The notes: a model not told the origin generated them from the sequence alone. DNA of 64,000 nucleotides from Chitinophagales bacterium (GCA_017984135.1 JAGNZZ010000008.1:1-64000); one strand, 5' to 3'. Shown: positions 8,730 through 18,250, counted from the stretch's first letter. Made by a program: numbers and translations.

Positions 8730-10025
8730 ATGCAAACAACCTCTTCACAACTACTTTTCGAAAAAGCAAAAACGTTAATGCCTGGAGGTGTTAATTCTCC
8801 AGTACGAGCGTTTAACTCAGTGGGTGGAACTCCAATATTTATAAAAAAAGGGAAAGGTGCTTACATTACTGACGAAGACGAAAATCAATACATTGATTAT
8901 TGTTGCTCTTGGGGACCACTAATTCTAGGCCATGCAAATGAAAATACAGAACAGGCAATTATTGAAACAGTAAAAAACGGAACTTCATTTGGTGCGCCCA
9001 CAGCTTTGGAAAATGAGTTAGCCGAACTAATTCTTTCCAATCATTCCTATATAGAAAAAATTAGATTTGTAAGCAGTGGCACAGAAGCCGTGATGTCTGC
9101 ATTGCGTTTGGCACGAGGTGTAACCGGCAAATCTAAAATCATAAAATTTGAAGGCTGCTATCATGGTCATGTCGATTCATTGTTGGTGAAAGCCGGTTCC
9201 GGTTTAATAACTTTAGGTGAGTCAACTTCTGCTGGTGTTCCTGAAAGCTTTGCCAATGAAACCATCGTTTTGCCATTAAATGACGAAGAAGCTGTTGCTG
9301 CAACACTCGAAAAATTACATACCGAAATTGCTGCTATAATAATTGAACCTATACCTGCAAATAATGGCTTGTTGCTTCAATCACATAAATTTTTATTGCA
9401 TCTACGGGAAATGTGTACGAAGTATAAAGTACTATTAATTTTTGATGAAGTTATATCAGGGTTTCGTGTAGGATTTGAAGGCGCAACAGGATTGTATAAA
9501 ATCCAACCGGATATTATCACTTTTGGAAAAATAATTGGCGGCGGAATGCCAGTAGGTGCTTATGCATCCAGTCATGCAATCATGAATCATATAGCACCAT
9601 TAGGCAATGTATATCAAGCAGGTACTTTAAGTGGAAATCCAGTTGCCATGAGTGCAGGAATTGCTCAATTAAAAGCTTGTTTACATACAGATTTTTATCA
9701 TGATTTACAACATAAAACAGATCGATTGGTGGATGGCATCAAACAACATATTGAAACGAAAGGCTATGAAATTACCATCTATAATATTGGTTCAATATTT
9801 TGGTTTGCATTTTCAAATATGTCACACTTAACGAGAGCAGATCAAATTAATTCCGGTAAAATGAGCTTATTTGCCAAAGTGTATCATCATTTATTGGAAA
9901 ATGGAATCTATTTCGGTCCATCCGGATACGAAGTAGGATTTGTTTCTGCAGCACATACCGAACAAGATATTGATAAAACGATAGTTGCATTGAATCATGC
10001 TTTCGACACTGTTTTAAGCGGATAA
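8730..10025 (+). CDS. hemL: Glutamate-1-semialdehyde 2,1-aminomutase
   Basis: A 431-residue cytosolic PLP enzyme that converts glutamate-1-semialdehyde into 5-aminolevulinate, the committed precursor of tetrapyrroles in the C5 pathway. It has the family N-terminus PGGVNSPVRAF, the PLP-contact motif SSGTEAVMSALRLARG, GCYHGHVDSLLVKAGSG, the DE of LLIFDEVISGFR and the Schiff-base lysine K267 in TFGKIIGGGMPVGA. The length is normal. It stands alone with its own promoter box. Supply of haem fits the many haem proteins in this window. Confidence 0.96.
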   Translation: MQTTSSQLLFEKAKTLMPGGVNSPVRAFNSVGGTPIFIKKGKGAYITDEDENQYIDYCCSWGPLILGHANENTEQAIIETVKNGTSFGAPTALENELAELILSNHSYIEKIRFVSSGTEAVMSALRLARGVTGKSKIIKFEGCYHGHVDSLLVKAGSGLITLGESTSAGVPESFANETIVLPLNDEEAVAATLEKLHTEIAAIIIEPIPANNGLLLQSHKFLLHLREMCTKYKVLLIFDEVISGFRVGFEGATGLYKIQPDIITFGKIIGGGMPVGAYASSHAIMNHIAPLGNVYQAGTLSGNPVAMSAGIAQLKACLHTDFYHDLQHKTDRLVDGIKQHIETKGYEITIYNIGSIFWFAFSNMSHLTRADQINSGKMSLFAKVYHHLLENGIYFGPSGYEVGFVSAAHTEQDIDKTIVALNHAFDTVLSG

Positions 10026-10075
10026 AGTTTGCCTGAATTTTAGTTTATTTAATTTATCCTTAACCTCAATCTATC

Positions 10076-10092
10076 TAAACACTTCGTGTTTA
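10076..10092 (+). terminator. Weak hairpin after hemL
   Basis: TAAACAC, loop TTC, GTGTTTA forms a perfect 7 bp stem 50 bp after hemL. The U-tract is poor, so it may be a weak terminator or a leader hairpin. Confidence 0.3.
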
Positions 10093-10141
10093 TGGTGGCT
10101 TTTGTTTAAATTTGTTGGTTAATGTTTTAATAAACATATTC

Positions 10142-10149
10142 TAACTTTG
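10142..10149 (+). promoter_or_regulatory. Putative promoter of the threonine operon
   Basis: TAACTTTG matches TAnnTTTG, 27 bp before the thrA ATG. A TTG at 10115-10117 lies 24 bp upstream, slightly beyond the usual -33 spacing. No leader peptide with a threonine run is visible, so attenuation of the enterobacterial type is not supported. Confidence 0.5.
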
Positions 10150-10176
10150 ATTATAAAATATAGTATATAAAATAGT

Positions 10177-12642
10177 ATGAAAATTCTAAAATTTGGTGGT
10201 AGTTCTGTAGGCTCACATGTAAATGTACGTCGCATCATAGAAATTGTGAGGAGCAAAAAAGAACAAGGAGAAGAAGTGGTGTTGGTGTGTTCTGCTTTTA
10301 ATAAAGTAACAGATCAATTAATTAACGCCGGAAAATTAGCTGAGAAAAAAGATAATTCTACTTATATCGAAATCTTTGAGAGTTTCAAAGAACGCCATCG
10401 TTTGGCTATCGAAGAATTAGTGACGGATTCAGAAATAAAAAATGTAATGCTGGAAGAATTTGTAGACAGCATGCATCGTGTAGAAGATATTTTAAAAGGC
10501 ATCAATATGCTCGGAGAATTATCTGATAAAACATTAGCAAATTTAGTATCGTATGGCGAACGCTTTTCTTCATTTATAGTTGCTGGAGCATTGCGAAGTG
10601 CAGGTTTAAACGGCATTTATGTAAATGCAACTCAATTAATCCGAACAGATTCCAACTATTTAGCCGCTAAAGTAAATTTTGAAAAAACAAATAAAAATAT
10701 TCTAGACTTTTTTGAAGCGATTCATGGAGTTGCTGTAGTTACTGGATTTATTGGAAGCAATGAGCATGGCAATGTTACAACACTAGGAAGAGGTGGCTCA
10801 GATTATACTGCTGCCATATTTGGTGCCGCTTTAAAAGCAAATGCTATAGAAATTTGGACAGATGTGAATGGCGTTTTGACAGCAGATCCTCGACGTGTAG
10901 AACAGGCGAACACCATACCAACTTTATCCTATAAAGAAGCAATGGAATTATCCCATTTTGGAGCTAAAGTAATCTATCCACCAAGTATTCAGCCTGCATA
11001 TATTAAAAATATTCCACTGATAATTAAAAATACATTTAATCCAGAACATCCCGGAACATTTGTATCTAAAGAATCTGGAAAATCACCGAATGATATTAAA
11101 GGCATTTCTTCCATTTCAAATATTGCCGTATTGCGAATGGAAGGAACAGGTATGGTCGGAGTAGTTGGCATTGCCTCTCGTTTGTTTGGTTGTTTATCGC
11201 GCGCAAATGTGAACATTATCTTTTTAACACAAGGTTCTTCGGAGCATTCTATTTGTTTTGGTATTGTTCCAAATGATATTAAAAAAGCACAAAAAAGTGT
11301 AGAAGAAGAATTTAGATTTGAAATTCAAAATCGACTTATTGCCCCTTTGGTGGTGGAAACCAATAATTCAATTATCGCTGTCATAGGTGAAAATATGTCC
11401 AATGTGCCTGGCGTTTCAGCAAAAATGTTTAAAGCATTAGGAAATAATGGTATCAATATTAATGCGATTGCACAAGGCTCTTCTGAACTTAATATCACCG
11501 CAGTAATTGATAGCCACAATGAAGCTAAAGCGTTGAATGCCTTACACGAAATTTTCTTTGAAAACGATGTTCATTCTGTAAATGTTTTCTTAGTTGGACC
11601 CACCGGTTTGATTGGTAAAACATTGTTGAAACAAATCAAAAATCAGTTTGAGTATTTGAAGAAAGAAAAATCAATGCAAATCAATGTAACAGGTATTGTC
11701 AATTCTAAAAAAATGTTGATTGATAGCAATGGGATTGATTTAGAAAATTGGGAAGAAGCTATTGAAAAAAAAGGAGAAGTATCTAACCTAGAAAATTTTA
11801 CCAATAAAATTATCGACTTAAACTTTGCAAATTCTGTTTTTGTGGATTGTTCGGCAAGCAAGAATGTCGTTGAATTTTATGAAAAACTATTGAAAAAAAG
11901 CATTTCTATTGTGACTCCAAATAAGATCGCAAATACGTTAAGTCAAGATAAATATGTGCGTTTGCGACAATTGGCAAAAAAATCTAATGCTCAATTTATG
12001 TACGAAACCAATGTAGGAGCAGGTTTGCCGGTTATTGGTGTATTGCAATCTCTTTTAAATTCTGGAGATAAAATTTTGAAAATTGAAGCTGTTTTATCCG
12101 GCACATTATCCTTTATCTTTAACAATTTTAAAGACAACTTAAAATTCTCCGATGTAGTATTAGATGCAAAAGCAAAAGGATTTACAGAGCCAGATCCTCG
12201 AGATGATTTATCAGGATTAGATGTGGCAAGAAAAGCATTGATTCTATCTCGTGATAGCGGTGCGCAAATGGAATTAAACGAAATTAAAGTAGAAAATTTA
12301 GTTCCGGAAAATTTACGTGAGGTAGATGTGAAAACCTTCTTAGCCAAACTACCAGAGGTAGATGATACGTATGAAAAATTAAAAAATGAAGCAAAAGCAA
12401 ATGGTCACGTATTGCGCTACATGGCAGTAATTGAAAACGGAAAAGCCTCTATAGAATTAAAACCCGTTGATAGCTTACATCCATTTTATAATTTAAGTGG
12501 AAGTGATAATATGATTGTGTTCACAACAGAACGTTATAAAACCAATCCGTTAGTAATTAAAGGGCCTGGAGCTGGCGCAGAAGTAACGGCTGCTGGTGTT
12601 TTTGCTGAAATTATTACCATCGGAAATTACATGGCTGATTAG
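10177..12642 (+). CDS. thrA: Bifunctional aspartokinase / homoserine dehydrogenase
   Basis: An 821-residue fusion catalysing the first step (aspartate to aspartyl phosphate) and third step (aspartate semialdehyde to homoserine) of the threonine branch. The aspartokinase part (about 1-300) starts MKILKFGGSSVGS and has TTLGRGGSDYTAA and EIWTDVNGVLTADPR. Two ACT domains (about 310-460) should bind threonine for feedback control. The homoserine dehydrogenase part (about 470-821) has VGPTGLIGKTLLKQI, VTPNKIANTL, NVGAGLPVIG and AKGFTEPDPRDDLSG. The length equals that of E. coli ThrA. It heads thrA-thrB-thrC; the next gene starts 112 bp on. Confidence 0.96.
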   Translation: MKILKFGGSSVGSHVNVRRIIEIVRSKKEQGEEVVLVCSAFNKVTDQLINAGKLAEKKDNSTYIEIFESFKERHRLAIEELVTDSEIKNVMLEEFVDSMHRVEDILKGINMLGELSDKTLANLVSYGERFSSFIVAGALRSAGLNGIYVNATQLIRTDSNYLAAKVNFEKTNKNILDFFEAIHGVAVVTGFIGSNEHGNVTTLGRGGSDYTAAIFGAALKANAIEIWTDVNGVLTADPRRVEQANTIPTLSYKEAMELSHFGAKVIYPPSIQPAYIKNIPLIIKNTFNPEHPGTFVSKESGKSPNDIKGISSISNIAVLRMEGTGMVGVVGIASRLFGCLSRANVNIIFLTQGSSEHSICFGIVPNDIKKAQKSVEEEFRFEIQNRLIAPLVVETNNSIIAVIGENMSNVPGVSAKMFKALGNNGININAIAQGSSELNITAVIDSHNEAKALNALHEIFFENDVHSVNVFLVGPTGLIGKTLLKQIKNQFEYLKKEKSMQINVTGIVNSKKMLIDSNGIDLENWEEAIEKKGEVSNLENFTNKIIDLNFANSVFVDCSASKNVVEFYEKLLKKSISIVTPNKIANTLSQDKYVRLRQLAKKSNAQFMYETNVGAGLPVIGVLQSLLNSGDKILKIEAVLSGTLSFIFNNFKDNLKFSDVVLDAKAKGFTEPDPRDDLSGLDVARKALILSRDSGAQMELNEIKVENLVPENLREVDVKTFLAKLPEVDDTYEKLKNEAKANGHVLRYMAVIENGKASIELKPVDSLHPFYNLSGSDNMIVFTTERYKTNPLVIKGPGAGAEVTAAGVFAEIITIGNYMAD

Positions 12643-12754
12643 TAATTTGTTTTTGTTGAAATTGAAAGATGGTGATAATTAACAAATTTGTGAAAGGGAA
12701 AAATATAATTGAACGAAGTACCAATGCTATTTTCCAATAACCAGATAAGAAAAA

Positions 12755-13702
12755 ATGAAAGTTGGAGATAAAATAAAAGTTTTCGCACCTGCAACAGTTG
12801 CAAATGTAGCTTGTGGTTTTGACGTATTAGGCTTTGCAATTGATAAGCCTGGCGATGAACTAATTATGGAAATTACAGCAACAAAAGGCGTTGAAATAGT
12901 AGATATAGAAGGAGATGGTGGCGTTTTGCCTCGTGATGCCAAAAGGAATTCGGCTACGGTGGCCATTCAAGATTATTTAGACTGCATTGAAGCTGATTTT
13001 GGATGTAAGATTTGGTTGAAAAAAATGATGCCAAGTGGCAGTGGGTTGGGAAGTAGCGCAGCAAGTGCAGTAGCTGGTGTGTTTGCCATTAATATGTTGT
13101 GTAACGAAAAATTAAGTAAGCAAGAATTAATGCCATTTTTATTAAATGCAGAAAAAGCCGCATGCGATGCAGCTATTGCAGATAATGTAGCTGCAAGCTT
13201 ATTTGGCGGCTTTATTTTGGTGAGAAGCTATGAACCATTAGATATTTTACAAATTCCAGTTCCAGAAGATTTATGGTGTGCAGTTATCAATCCACATGTA
13301 ATTGTATTAACCAAAGAAGCACGTGAAATATTGCCGAAAGAAATTCCTTTAGCACATTCCTTACGTCAAAGTGCCAATGTTGGCGGTATGATGGTGGGCT
13401 TGTTGCGTGGCGATTATGAATTGATTGGTAGAAGCATGGTAGATTATATTGCAGAACCCTATCGGAGTAAATTAATTCCAGGATTTTATGAGATGAAAAA
13501 TGCAGCCATATCTGCAGGTGCTTTAGGAGCTAGCATTAGCGGTTCTGGCCCAAGTGTGTTTGCCTTGTGCCATGGAAAAGAAATTGCCAATAAAGTAGGC
13601 GAAGCATTAAAATCAGAAATGGATAAATTAAATATTGGTGCAGACGTTTATGTAAGTAAAGTAAATAACCAAGGACCCAAAGTATTGCCATTGACAGATT
13701 AA
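12755..13702 (+). CDS. thrB: Homoserine kinase
   Basis: A 315-residue GHMP-family kinase that phosphorylates homoserine to O-phosphohomoserine using ATP. Visible motifs are the N-terminal FAPATVANVACGFDVLGFAI, the ATP-binding loop MPSGSGLGSSAASAVAG and the C-terminal GASISGSGPSVFALC. The length is normal. It is the middle gene of the threonine operon, with 38 bp to thrC, and works between the ThrA and ThrC steps. Confidence 0.96.
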   Translation: MKVGDKIKVFAPATVANVACGFDVLGFAIDKPGDELIMEITATKGVEIVDIEGDGGVLPRDAKRNSATVAIQDYLDCIEADFGCKIWLKKMMPSGSGLGSSAASAVAGVFAINMLCNEKLSKQELMPFLLNAEKAACDAAIADNVAASLFGGFILVRSYEPLDILQIPVPEDLWCAVINPHVIVLTKEAREILPKEIPLAHSLRQSANVGGMMVGLLRGDYELIGRSMVDYIAEPYRSKLIPGFYEMKNAAISAGALGASISGSGPSVFALCHGKEIANKVGEALKSEMDKLNIGADVYVSKVNNQGPKVLPLTD

Positions 13703-13740
13703 TAGACTAAATAAATTTTTAAATTTTTGTATTCTTTAAA

Positions 13741-15048
13741 ATGAAATTATATTCCACTAAAAAAATATCACCAGACGTTGACTTGAAAGAGGCCGTTTTA
13801 AAAGGGCTTCCAGCCGATAATGGTTTGTATATGCCGTATGAAATTAAACCACTGCCTACTGAATTTTGGGATAATTTACACAGCTATACTTTTACAGAGA
13901 TGGCATTTCATATATCAAAACATTTAATGGGTGATGCCGTTCCCGAGGAATCCTTGAAAAAAATTATTCAAGATGCCTATAATTTTGATGCTCCTTTAAT
14001 AGATGTAGGTGATTATTCTATCTTAGAATTATTTGATGGTCCTACATTGGCTTTTAAAGATTTTGGTGCTCGATTTATGGGGCGATTAATGGGATATTTT
14101 TTACAAGGAAATAATACTGAAGTCAATATTTTAGTAGCAACTTCAGGCGATACAGGCTCAGCCGTGGCGCATGGTTTCCTAAATGTAAAAGGTATAAATG
14201 TTACTATTCTTTATCCAAAAGGAAAAGTAAGCAATATTCAAGAAAAACAATTCACCACCTTAGGTGCAAATATTACTTCAATCGAAATTGATGGTACTTT
14301 CGATGATTGCCAAGCTTTGGTAAAACAAGCTTTTTTAGATCAAGAATTAAATGAGAAATTGACTTTGTCATCTGCCAATTCCATAAATATTGCTCGTCTA
14401 ATTCCTCAAACTTTTTATTATTTCTATGCATACAAACAAGTTGCAAATAACAAGTTGCCTTTTTATTTTTCAGTACCATCCGGAAATTTCGGAAATTTAA
14501 CTGCCGGATTATTTGCTAAAAAAATGGGATTGCCTATTGCTACATTAATAGCATCTAACAATGCTAATAATATATTCACTCAATATATAGAAACTGGAAT
14601 TTTTGAACCTAAACGCTCCATTCAAACTTTGTCAAATGCCATGGATGTTGGCAATCCAAGTAATTTTGCTCGCATGATGGATTATTATGATAATAATATT
14701 GAAATGCTGCGTGAGGATATAGATGCTTATGCATTCACAGATGAACAAACTTCCGAATGTATTAAAGATGTGGCAGATAAATATAATTATATACTATGCC
14801 CACATTCGGCAGTTGGATACTTAGGCTTAGATAAATTTGTAAATGATAATGAATTAGATCCAACATATATAAATGGAATAGTTTTATCAACAGCACATCC
14901 TGTTAAATTTGGCGAAGTTGTAGAACCACTAATTGGAAAAAAAGTAGAAATTCCAGAGAGATTAAAGTCTATTATTGATGGAGAAAAATTATCAATACCA
15001 ATGTCTGCCGATTTCAATACGTTTAAGTCTTGGTTGTTGTCAAAATAA
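13741..15048 (+). CDS. thrC: Threonine synthase
   Basis: A 435-residue PLP enzyme that turns O-phosphohomoserine into threonine. The N-terminus MKLYSTKK is typical of this branch, followed by the Schiff-base lysine K106 in GPTLAFKDFGARF, the phosphate-binding ATSGDTGSAVAHGF and SVPSGNFGNLTAGL. It is the last gene of thrABC. The operon supplies threonine, and the dehydratase at 48964-50220 can use it. Confidence 0.96.
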   Translation: MKLYSTKKISPDVDLKEAVLKGLPADNGLYMPYEIKPLPTEFWDNLHSYTFTEMAFHISKHLMGDAVPEESLKKIIQDAYNFDAPLIDVGDYSILELFDGPTLAFKDFGARFMGRLMGYFLQGNNTEVNILVATSGDTGSAVAHGFLNVKGINVTILYPKGKVSNIQEKQFTTLGANITSIEIDGTFDDCQALVKQAFLDQELNEKLTLSSANSINIARLIPQTFYYFYAYKQVANNKLPFYFSVPSGNFGNLTAGLFAKKMGLPIATLIASNNANNIFTQYIETGIFEPKRSIQTLSNAMDVGNPSNFARMMDYYDNNIEMLREDIDAYAFTDEQTSECIKDVADKYNYILCPHSAVGYLGLDKFVNDNELDPTYINGIVLSTAHPVKFGEVVEPLIGKKVEIPERLKSIIDGEKLSIPMSADFNTFKSWLLSK

Positions 15049-15063
15049 TGAACATTTAAGCAC

Positions 15064-15095
15064 CTTAATCTATTTTATTGATTAAGCTAATTTTT
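15064..15095 (+). terminator. Possible terminator after thrC
   Basis: CTTAATC (15064-15070), a 9 nt loop, then GATTAAG (15080-15086), followed shortly by a T-rich run at 15091-15095. A modest, AT-rich stem placed right after the operon end. Confidence 0.4.
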
Positions 15096-15175
15096 ATATA
15101 CATGTTCCTGTTTTTAGGAAATAGTATTATTTATTCTCAATTTATTGATGTATTTTAGTATATACATTAATAAAA

Positions 15176-16417
15176 ATGAAACCTATTTTTACCTTTTGCT
15201 TAGTTTTTTTTAATCTATTTATATCCTTTTCTCAAACAAGGTATAAAGATGAATTATTTTCGGAACAAAAGCATTCAGATATAATTTATGGCGGAAATTT
15301 TGATAGCAAAAATCAATTTACCAATTTACTGATGGATGTTTATACACCTATGGGTGATACATCTACTGCACTTCGTCCAATTGTAATTTTTGTGCATGGT
15401 GGTTCGTTTGTAGGAGGCGATAGAAATGACCAAGCATTGAATAAAAATGCAGCGTTTTTTGCAAAGAAAGGCTATGTAACGGCAAACATAGAATATCGTT
15501 TGGAGCAAACTACCTTTATTGACCCAATAGTAAACTTTGCAGATACCTACAACTGGCATCGTGCTATAGCACGCGCCACACAAGATTTAAAAGCAGCGAT
15601 TCGTTATTTCAAAAAAGATGTAGCCACCAATGCCAATTCCTTTCAAGTAGATACCAATATGATTTTTATCTACGGTTCTTCTGCCGGTGCAATTACCGCT
15701 TTGCATGCGATATATTTAGATGACACTTTAGAAATGAATAGCGTATTTAAAGCGGCCTACAATGATGTTGGTGGATTAGATGGCAATAGCGGAAGTGCCG
15801 GTTACAATACGAAAGGAGTAAAAGCTATAGTAAGTTGCAGTGGAGCTATCGCCGATTTGAATATGGTAAATAATAACAAGGATATTGAATATTTAGGATT
15901 TCATCACACATTAGATTTTACGGTTCCTTATGACATAGGTTGTTTTGTTACAGTGGCTTGTTGGTTGGGAAATTATTATGGTGATAATAAAATATTTCCT
16001 AAAATAAAAAACAATGGAACCTATGCTGAATTTTATCCAATAGATAAGATAGGACATCCAGCGGACCAAGTTTCTGATTCTGTAACACGTATTATGGTAT
16101 TACAAAAAACAACCAACTTTTTATATCGAATTATGCAACAGGAAATAGTAACAACAATTAAGAATAATCGTGCGTTATCTTTTGAAATATTTCCCAATCC
16201 ATCATCTGGAAATGTTACAATTCAAATACCAAAAGAGGTTCAATTTATGCCAGTAAATGTATCAGTTTGTGATGTCTCAGGCAAAATTATTTTTACTGAA
16301 AACATAGAAAATAAAGAACAACTGGAATTAAATATGGATGTTGAAAGTGGTATGTATATCATTACGATTACCACTCAAAATCAACAGTATTTAGCAAAAC
16401 TAAATATTATAAAATAG
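15176..16417 (+). CDS. Secreted alpha/beta-hydrolase (carboxylesterase-like) with type IX sorting domain
   Basis: A 413-residue exported protein. A signal peptide (about 1-20, cut near ISFSQ) precedes an alpha/beta-hydrolase fold with the oxyanion motif VIFVHGGSFVGGD and nucleophile motif YGSSAGA, as in BD-FAE/carboxylesterase enzymes; a His in DKIGHPADQ may complete the triad. Residues from about 335 form a type IX secretion C-terminal domain (FEIFPNPSSGNVTIQIP ... VSGKIIF ... GMYIITI ... KLNIIK). It is therefore predicted to be moved across the outer membrane and released or anchored at the surface. The likely substrates are esters such as acylated sugars, but specificity is unknown. It converges with the PLP homeostasis gene, with 1 bp between stops. 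Confidence 0.85.
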   Translation: MKPIFTFCLVFFNLFISFSQTRYKDELFSEQKHSDIIYGGNFDSKNQFTNLLMDVYTPMGDTSTALRPIVIFVHGGSFVGGDRNDQALNKNAAFFAKKGYVTANIEYRLEQTTFIDPIVNFADTYNWHRAIARATQDLKAAIRYFKKDVATNANSFQVDTNMIFIYGSSAGAITALHAIYLDDTLEMNSVFKAAYNDVGGLDGNSGSAGYNTKGVKAIVSCSGAIADLNMVNNNKDIEYLGFHHTLDFTVPYDIGCFVTVACWLGNYYGDNKIFPKIKNNGTYAEFYPIDKIGHPADQVSDSVTRIMVLQKTTNFLYRIMQQEIVTTIKNNRALSFEIFPNPSSGNVTIQIPKEVQFMPVNVSVCDVSGKIIFTENIENKEQLELNMDVESGMYIITITTQNQQYLAKLNIIK

Positions 16418-16418
16418 G

Positions 16419-17144
16419 TTAGTTTTCATTCCAATAGTAACTGTCTGGATAAATACGTTTACCAAAAACAGCAGTGCCTACACGAATAATGGTTGCACCT
16501 TCTTCAATGGCAATTTCCAAATCGCCACTCATACCCATTGAGAGCTCGTTTAATGCTACATTTTTGATATTTAGTGCCATTAATTGTTGTTGTATTTTTT
16601 TTAGAAGTTGAAAACATGCACGTACTTTATCTGTTTCAGCACTGAATAATCCAATGGTCATTAATCCTTTTATTTTTAAAGTAGATAATGATGCCACTGC
16701 ACGAACAAGAGATTCAACTTCTTCAGGAGAAACGCCAAATTTGCTTGCTTCATTTGATGTGTTTACTTGTATAAAAATATCCAAAGTCTTATTTTCTAAT
16801 AATAATCGTTGATGTAATTTCTCTGCAATATCAATTCGGTCAATCGATTGAATACAAGAGACTTCACATTTTAAAATGTCTTTTATTTTATTACTTTGGA
16901 GATGACCTATAAAATGTTTTGTATGCTTTACATGTTTTAAATCATCATACTTTTCTTTCAATTCTTGAACTTTATTTTCACCGATTAGCGTTTCACCACA
17001 AGCAATGGCCATTTTTATATTTTCGGTGGAAACAGTTTTAGTGGCTAGTAAGAGTTTTATTTCATTTGAATTTCTACCCATTCTTTTACAAACGATTACT
17101 ATTCGTTTTTTTATTTCAGATATATTTATTTCAATAGCATTCAT
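16419..17144 (-). CDS. PLP homeostasis protein, YggS/PROSC family
   Basis: A 241-residue protein with a PLP-binding TIM barrel and no known catalytic activity; family members buffer pyridoxal phosphate. Visible are LLLATKTVS (with the PLP lysine), IGENKVQELKEKY, HFIGHLQSNKIKDIL, VNTSNEASKFGV, GLMTIG and the phosphate-binding LSMGMSGDLEIAIEEGATIIRVGTAVFG, which I quote in parts as LSMGMSGDLE and IRVGTAVFG. The length and motif order are complete. No operon partner is evident. Confidence 0.93.
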   Translation of the reverse strand: MNAIEINISEIKKRIVIVCKRMGRNSNEIKLLLATKTVSTENIKMAIACGETLIGENKVQELKEKYDDLKHVKHTKHFIGHLQSNKIKDILKCEVSCIQSIDRIDIAEKLHQRLLLENKTLDIFIQVNTSNEASKFGVSPEEVESLVRAVASLSTLKIKGLMTIGLFSAETDKVRACFQLLKKIQQQLMALNIKNVALNELSMGMSGDLEIAIEEGATIIRVGTAVFGKRIYPDSYYWNEN

Positions 17145-17285
17145 TTTATGTTTATTTATTTTTTAGTACACTCAAATAATAGGATTACTGATTTACTTTT
17201 TCATCTTTAGTAGTGAACAATAAAGTGAAATTTTACTCTAGCTCAGTTTATTTTAAACGTACTAATGTTTATTTTGTTTGTTCTA

Positions 17286-17495
17286 TTAGGCTTTGTACGA
17301 TTTCATAAACAGAAAAAGTTTTTCAGGTTTATGGTTAAACCATTGTCGTAATTCTGTAGATGGTGCAAGCTCACTATTCCAATGTTGTAGTGCAGCAATT
17401 TGTTTTGAAATGCCACGAGGCCATAATCTATCTACTAAAATTCGATAGCCATCATCGTCTGTTTTAATGTCATAAATTCTTTCAATTTTCAGCAT
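17286..17495 (-). pseudogene. DUF488 (YeaO-like) gene, truncated at the C-terminus
   Basis: The 69 codons match the N-terminal half of DUF488 proteins: KIERIYDIKTDDDGYRILVDRLWPRGISK, then a conserved LxxWN-ELAPSTELRQWFNHKPEK. Intact family members are about 115-120 residues and continue with a second half including a 'LLYAARD' type segment. Here a stop follows KSYKA, and none of the three frames beyond it on this strand restores the missing half. It is probably a decaying remnant, although a short functional protein cannot be excluded. The quoted motifs are split; the core is DRLWPRG. Confidence 0.7.
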
Positions 17496-17557
17496 AAATA
17501 AAATTACGAATATTCAAAATATGTTTTATCTTTAAATAGTTTAATAAATTTTTGTTA

Positions 17558-17575
17558 CTATGACTTTAGTCATAG
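17558..17575. promoter_or_regulatory. Dyad operator upstream of the cytochrome c lipoprotein (Crp/Fnr style)
   Basis: CTATGAC-TTTA-GTCATAG is a perfect inverted repeat with 7 bp arms and a 4 bp spacer, 53 bp before the ATG. The ATGAC-N4-GTCAT core resembles the TTGAC-N4-GTCAA/TTGAT-N4-ATCAA family of Dnr/Fnr sites. A one-mismatch copy lies at 21968-21981. The local Crp/Fnr protein is the obvious candidate binder; that is inference. Confidence 0.55.
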
Positions 17576-17628
17576 AACTTTTATAGAATTGAATATAACT
17601 TTATAACAAAATTAAACAACTGAATAAT

Positions 17629-18120
17629 ATGAAAAAGAAATTAATTATTGGTTTAATGGTGTCAATGCCATTTTTTTATGTAGCATGTACGAGTGGTAAC
17701 AAAGAATCTGCATCTACAGAAACTCCAGCGGAAACAACGGAAACAACAGAAGCAGCACCATCAGAAGACTATGATCCATCACGAGGTGAAGGTAAATATG
17801 ATTCTGCAAGCGTTGTCTTGGGTGCATTAAATGCTGATATGGCTAAAAATGGAAAATCTATCTCTGAAACGAAATGTTTTTCTTGCCACAAAACAACTGA
17901 CGAAAGATTAGTGGGTCCAGGTTGGAAAGATGTTACCAAAAGAAGAACAGCACATTGGATAATGAACTTTATCACAGATCCGGATCCAATGATCGACAAA
18001 GATCCTGAGGTTCAAAAACAATTAGAAACTTGTTTAGTTCGTATGCCAAACCAAAGTTTAGAAGAAAAAGACGCCAGAGAAATTGTAGAGTTTATGCGTC
18101 AAAATGATGGAGCTAAATAA
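17629..18120 (+). CDS. Lipoprotein c-type cytochrome
   Basis: A 163-residue exported cytochrome. The signal peptide ends in a lipobox (FFYVAC, Cys20), then a low-complexity Thr/Glu/Ala linker (about 24-50), then one class I haem domain with CFSCH and a C-terminal Met candidate in CLVRMPNQSL and the helix DAREIVEFMRQ. It should be membrane-anchored on the periplasmic side, carrying electrons to an oxidase or reductase. It has its own promoter region with a dyad operator and is followed by a strong terminator, so it is a single-gene unit beside the NO/oxygen genes. The identity of the partner is unknown. Confidence 0.85.
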   Translation: MKKKLIIGLMVSMPFFYVACTSGNKESASTETPAETTETTEAAPSEDYDPSRGEGKYDSASVVLGALNADMAKNGKSISETKCFSCHKTTDERLVGPGWKDVTKRRTAHWIMNFITDPDPMIDKDPEVQKQLETCLVRMPNQSLEEKDAREIVEFMRQNDGAK

Positions 18121-18154
18121 TGAAATAAGTTTTCATTAATTATAAAGAATTTGT

Positions 18155-18190
18155 GTGGGCACTTGCGTAGCAAGTGCCCACTTTTTTTTT
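18155..18190 (+). terminator. Strong rho-independent terminator after the cytochrome gene
   Basis: GTGGGCACTTGC, loop GTA, GCAAGTGCCCAC: a perfect 12 bp stem (18155-18181) followed directly by a run of nine T. It is the most G+C-rich hairpin in the window. Confidence 0.9.
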
Positions 18191-18230
18191 ATAAAATTGT
18201 ATTATTTAGTCTTATTTTATTTAAATTTAT

Positions 18231-18250
18231 CCACTAACAACAATTAGTGG
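18231..18250. promoter_or_regulatory. Inverted repeat over the start codon of a truncated haemoglobin gene
   Basis: CCACTAA-CAACAA-TTAGTGG has perfect 7 bp arms; the GTG start (18247-18249) is inside the right arm. It could be an operator, or an RNA hairpin that hides the start. Confidence 0.4.

Noticed and set aside
10026-10176. Threonine attenuator before thrA
   Set aside because: The TAAACAC hairpin is too weak, and no Thr-rich leader peptide is visible.
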